From Dromiciops gliroides (Eukaryota; Chordata; Mammalia; Microbiotheria; Microbiotheriidae): DNA of 64,000 nucleotides. The stretch lies in the NCBI RefSeq assembly GCF_019393635.1, contig NC_057867.1:5032821-5096820 (forward strand). Reading direction: 5' to 3'. Both the position numbers and the translations under genes were made by a program. The notes under the pieces were generated by a model. That model did not search any database and was not told the DNA's origin. It saw only the letters and a list, made by a program, of their open reading frames with translations. Positions 60,956-64,000 of the stretch are shown here, piece by piece (within the stretch, counting starts at the first letter, position 1; every line of letters begins with the position of its first letter).

Positions 60956-62430
60956 CTTGCCTCTTTCTGTTTCCTATTTTACAGGGGAGGAAACCAGCCC
61001 AGAGGGGCAACTATGTGCCTGAGGGTGCACAGGCCCCTTGAGGTCCTAGTCCTCACCAGGCTTCTACACACTGCCCTTCCTGCTTGACTAAGTGGTGGAG
61101 GAAGATGCTAATTGGCTTACTGAGGGGGGAACCCAGGGTCAGAGCCAGGAAGCAGCTTAGTGATCAGGGAGTCTGACTTTCTTATTTTATTTCTTGATAG
61201 AGGAAATAGAGCCTGAGACAGGGAAGGGACCTAGAACCACAGAACATCAGATCTAGTGGGACACTTTAACGGTCATACAGCCTGACCCTCCTAGAGTTAC
61301 AGAGCAAGAAACTGAGGCCTAAGGCTCATTGACTATGACTCTTGTCACATCACAAAAGAGTCAGGGAGGCCTGAAGCAAAAAGCTTAGACTTAGAAGAGC
61401 CCTGTCTAGGAAGTGACAAAAAGGGGCTACCCAAATGCCTCCAGTTGGGGAAACTGAGTCTCTGAAGGGTTTGCCCGAGGTAGCACCACTGGAGGTGGCC
61501 CCACACCTCCACCCTGGTGTGTTTCAGAAAGCCAGCTGAATGAGGAACCTGGGGGATCAATCAGCCTTTCTCCAAACCTTGGAGTTTTCTACTTCTCGGG
61601 GTAGAGAAGGATCCCCACCCTCCCAGCTCTGCCCAGTTTCTGCCTCCTCCCCCCCCATCATCTACACCTTCCTTTGCAAGCTTTTATGCCCCCTACCCTT
61701 ACCTGCTCTCTTGACTGTTCTGTCCTCCATGGCTTAGCTAATTCACCCGAGACAGCCCCAGTGGGGCCTTTCGATTTGAAAATGGGGTAAAGTTGTCGTG
61801 TGCTTGCTCCCCCAGGAGAGTGGAGAGCCAGGGGAGAACCCCTTGGATAGGGGAGGCTGTGGCCTGGCTTGGCCAGAAGAGGCAAGGCACAGTGAGTGGA
61901 GGCAGGATGGGGGGGGGGTGCAGTTAGGCTGCAATCAGCTGTTGCTAGCTCTTGCTAAAACTGCCTGGTAAATCTTTCCCCTGAGTCCCCCCCCCCAAAG
62001 GTCAAAGCTAATTTTAAACATGTCCTGGCTCAAGAAAGGAATATAAAACCACACACACACCCATCCCTCACCCCTCAATTGGTATTTGCTGGCTACAAGA
62101 ACAAGAGATGTTGGCCAATAGCTTCAGAGCCTCTGGACCTAATGAAGGGAGCTGGGAGACCTGACTTTGAGATTTGATCTTGTTACTTGCTAGGTATGAC
62201 ACTCAACGCCTGGCACTTGAATCCTCTCACTAGGCCCCAGTTTCCTGTCTACATAAAGAGCTTGGGGCTGAAAGATTGGAACGGAAAGACATTGGCTGGG
62301 TGGGACTTCCCTTATCTTTGAGATTCAGTTTCCCTTGCCTGTAAGAGGACAGGACGTTTGGAGTCAATTAGATTTACACTCCCTTCCTCTCTTTGGGTCT
62401 CATTTGCCCTTATCTATAAAATTATGGGTT
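60956..62430. other. No gene recognised upstream of PFKFB1
   Basis: Contains MIR-like scraps (GAAACTGAGGCCTAAGG near 61310) and otherwise unassigned sequence. In eutherians APEX2 lies upstream of PFKFB1, but no APEX2 exon is visible before the window ends. Confidence 0.4.
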
Positions 62431-62434
62431 TGGG

Positions 62435-62609
62435 GGGGCAGCTAGGTGGCGCAGTGGATAGAGCACTGGTCCTGGAGTCAGGAGTACCTGAGTTCAAATC
62501 CGGCCTCAGACACTTAACACTTACTAGCTGTGTGACCCTGGGCAAGTCACTTAACCCCCAATTGCCTCACTAAAATAAATAAATAAATAAATAAATAAAA
62601 AATAAAAAA
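62435..62609 (+). mobile_element. WSINE1-type SINE, first of a same-site pair
   Basis: Full copy with an AAAT-rich tail. Preceded by AAATTATGGGTTT at 62419-62431 and followed by the same word at 62611-62623. Confidence 0.92.
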
Positions 62610-62625
62610 TAAATTATGGGTTTCG

Positions 62626-62818
62626 GGGGCAGCTAGGTGGTGCAGTGGATAGAGCACCGGCCCTGGAGTCAGGAGGACCTGAGTTCAACTTGGGCCTCAG
62701 ACACGTAACACTTACTAGCTGTGTGACCCTAGGCGAGTCACAACCCCAATTGCCTCGCCAAAAATAAATAAATAAATAAACAAATAAACAAACAAACAAA
62801 CAAATAAATAAATAAATG
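62626..62818 (+). mobile_element. WSINE1-type SINE, second of a same-site pair
   Basis: Full copy with an AAAT/AAAC-rich tail. Preceded by AAATTATGGGTTT and followed by a third, slightly changed copy at 62819-62832. Confidence 0.92.
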
Positions 62819-63026
62819 AAAATTATGGGGTTGGAATTGATGGGTCTCCAAATTTACTATCTCTTTCTAGGCCTCAGTTTCCCCACCTATAAAATAAGGA
62901 TGTTAAGAGTTAATGGGATTCTCCTAATTGATGGAGATTGATTATCGATGTTCTTCATCTGCATAGGGCAGAATTGGTGAGAGCCTGGGAGAAGAGAGAT
63001 ATTGGTCTTCTGGCTTTCAGTTGTTT

Positions 63027-63190
63027 TTTTTTGTTGTTGTTGTTGTTGTTTTTTGTGGGGCATTGGGGGTTAAGTGACTTGCCCAGGGTCACACAGCTAG
63101 TAAGTGTTAAGTGTCTTAGGCCAGATTTGAACTCAGGTACTTCTGAATCCAGGGCTGGTGCTTTATCCACTGCGCCACCTAGCTGCCCCC
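63027..63190 (-). mobile_element. WSINE1-type SINE, antisense
   Basis: GTT tail, GGGGCATTGGGGGTTAAGTG to CACCTAGCTGCCCCC. Flanked by TCTGGCTTTCAGTT and TCTGGCTTCCAGTT. Confidence 0.9.
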
Positions 63191-63194
63191 TCTG

Positions 63195-63560
63195 GCTTCC
63201 AGTTTTAAGAAAGAAAACACATGGTTCCAGGCTCTCTTCAGATCTCTGAAGGGAGAGAAAGACTCTAGGAAGAAGTGGACATGTAGCAGAGTCAACACCT
63301 CAATCATGTCCCTGTCTCCAATGACTACAATAGAGACTTCAGGGAATTTCTCCTTCAGTGAGATCTGGGATTCTGTCTTGCTCCCAATGAGAGACCGCAT
63401 TCGTTCTGTGTATTGTCTGCTATATCCTAATCTGAGCAGTTCTCTGATTTCTGTTTGCTATTGGCTTGAATAAAGGGGTTTATTTTCTATTTTTTCTCTG
63501 TGTCTTCTTTATAAAACTGGCATTTGGTGGGGAGTCGAACCTTGGATTTGGAGCTTGGGG
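63195..63560 (+). mobile_element. Possible LTR fossil with adjoining primer-binding-like site
   Basis: AATAAA at about 63469, then a T-rich stretch ending ...GGCA, followed two bases later by TGGTGGGGAGTCGAACC, which looks like a tRNA-type primer-binding site. This is the layout at the 3' end of a retroviral-type LTR. Family unknown and 5' limit not determined. It is a fragment at most. Confidence 0.35.
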
Positions 63561-63819
63561 TCCTGTTTCCCTGTTATGGGATAGTGAACCTAGAAATGAC
63601 TTCTCCAAGACTAACAATATTTAGTAGGCAGATAGATTGAAATGTAACCTTTCTTGGAGGAGAGCAGAGTGGCCAGCCTCTAGTATTAATCTCTTGCCTC
63701 CCCTCCTGGCAAGAAACAAAAGTCTTCCTTGGAGAAGGGTGGATGGAGGAGACTCGAGCAGTAGTGTCAAACTCAAATGGTCACTTACTGACTTAGAAAA
63801 CATTTCCCAATTGCATTTT

Positions 63820-63961
63820 TTTTTAGTGAGGCAATTGGGGTTAAGTAACTTGCCCAGGTTCACACAGCTATTAAGTGTCAAGTGTCTGAGGCCAGATTTG
63901 AACTCAGGTCCTCCTGACTCCAGGACCAGTGATTTATCTGCTATGTCACCTAGCTGCCCCC
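63820..63961 (-). mobile_element. WSINE1-type SINE, antisense
   Basis: GTGAGGCAATTGGGGTTAAGTAAC to CACCTAGCTGCCCC. Flanked by CCCAATTGCATTTT. Confidence 0.9.
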
Positions 63962-64000
63962 CAATTGCATTTTAATCTGGTTCTGGTCACACTAAACCCC

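Noticed and set aside
63179-63400. 73-codon minus-strand frame EVSIVVIGDRDMIEVLTLLH
   Set aside because: Looks protein-like but matches no family I know and overlaps the possible LTR fossil. No support for a host gene.

Overview
The window is marsupial nuclear DNA. The evidence is about 27 copies of a roughly 140-bp tRNA-headed SINE whose 5' end reads GGGGCAGCTAGGTGG and which carries a MIR-like core (CTAGCTGTGTGACCCTGGG). This is the WSINE1-type family of marsupials. MAR1-type SINEs, THER1/MIR relics and marsupial-style L1 copies, all lying antisense, are also present. The gene order MAGE (+) then PFKFB1 (-) matches the TRO-PFKFB1 interval of human Xp11.21, so I infer the conserved part of a marsupial X chromosome. 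The species cannot be fixed from the sequence.

Layout. 1-17.6 kb is gene-free and largely repeats: an L1 fragment at the left edge, an internally deleted L1 at 3.3-4.9 kb, further L1 pieces at 6.1-7.8 kb, a long antisense L1 at about 8.2-14.9 kb into which other L1 pieces and SINEs have inserted, and an L1 piece at 16.2-17.1 kb. 17.8-28.0 kb (minus strand) holds a seven-exon coiled-coil gene encoding about 394 residues, with an ABIN/TNIP-type UBAN ubiquitin-binding motif and a cysteine-rich C-terminus. I know of no TNIP gene here in eutherians, so this is the most interesting item in the window. 28-35 kb is intergenic. 35.2-42.2 kb (plus strand) holds a complete twelve-exon MAGE gene (622 residues). 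It starts in a CpG island, has a full MAGE homology domain, and ends in an Ala-Ser dipeptide tail like those of eutherian MAGED proteins. 44.0-58.5 kb (minus strand) holds a complete fourteen-exon PFKFB1 (470 residues, liver-type first exon). MAGE and PFKFB1 converge tail to tail. 58.6-64 kb is PFKFB1 upstream DNA with a 0.7-kb GGAA-rich array, several SINEs and a possible LTR fossil.

The three genes share no pathway. PFKFB1 sets fructose-2,6-bisphosphate levels in glycolysis and gluconeogenesis. MAGE proteins are partners of RING ubiquitin ligases. The TNIP-like protein probably reads linear or K63 ubiquitin chains in NF-kB signalling. Gene models were assembled by hand from splice sites, phases and remembered family sequences. 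All reading frames close, but none was checked against a database or transcripts.
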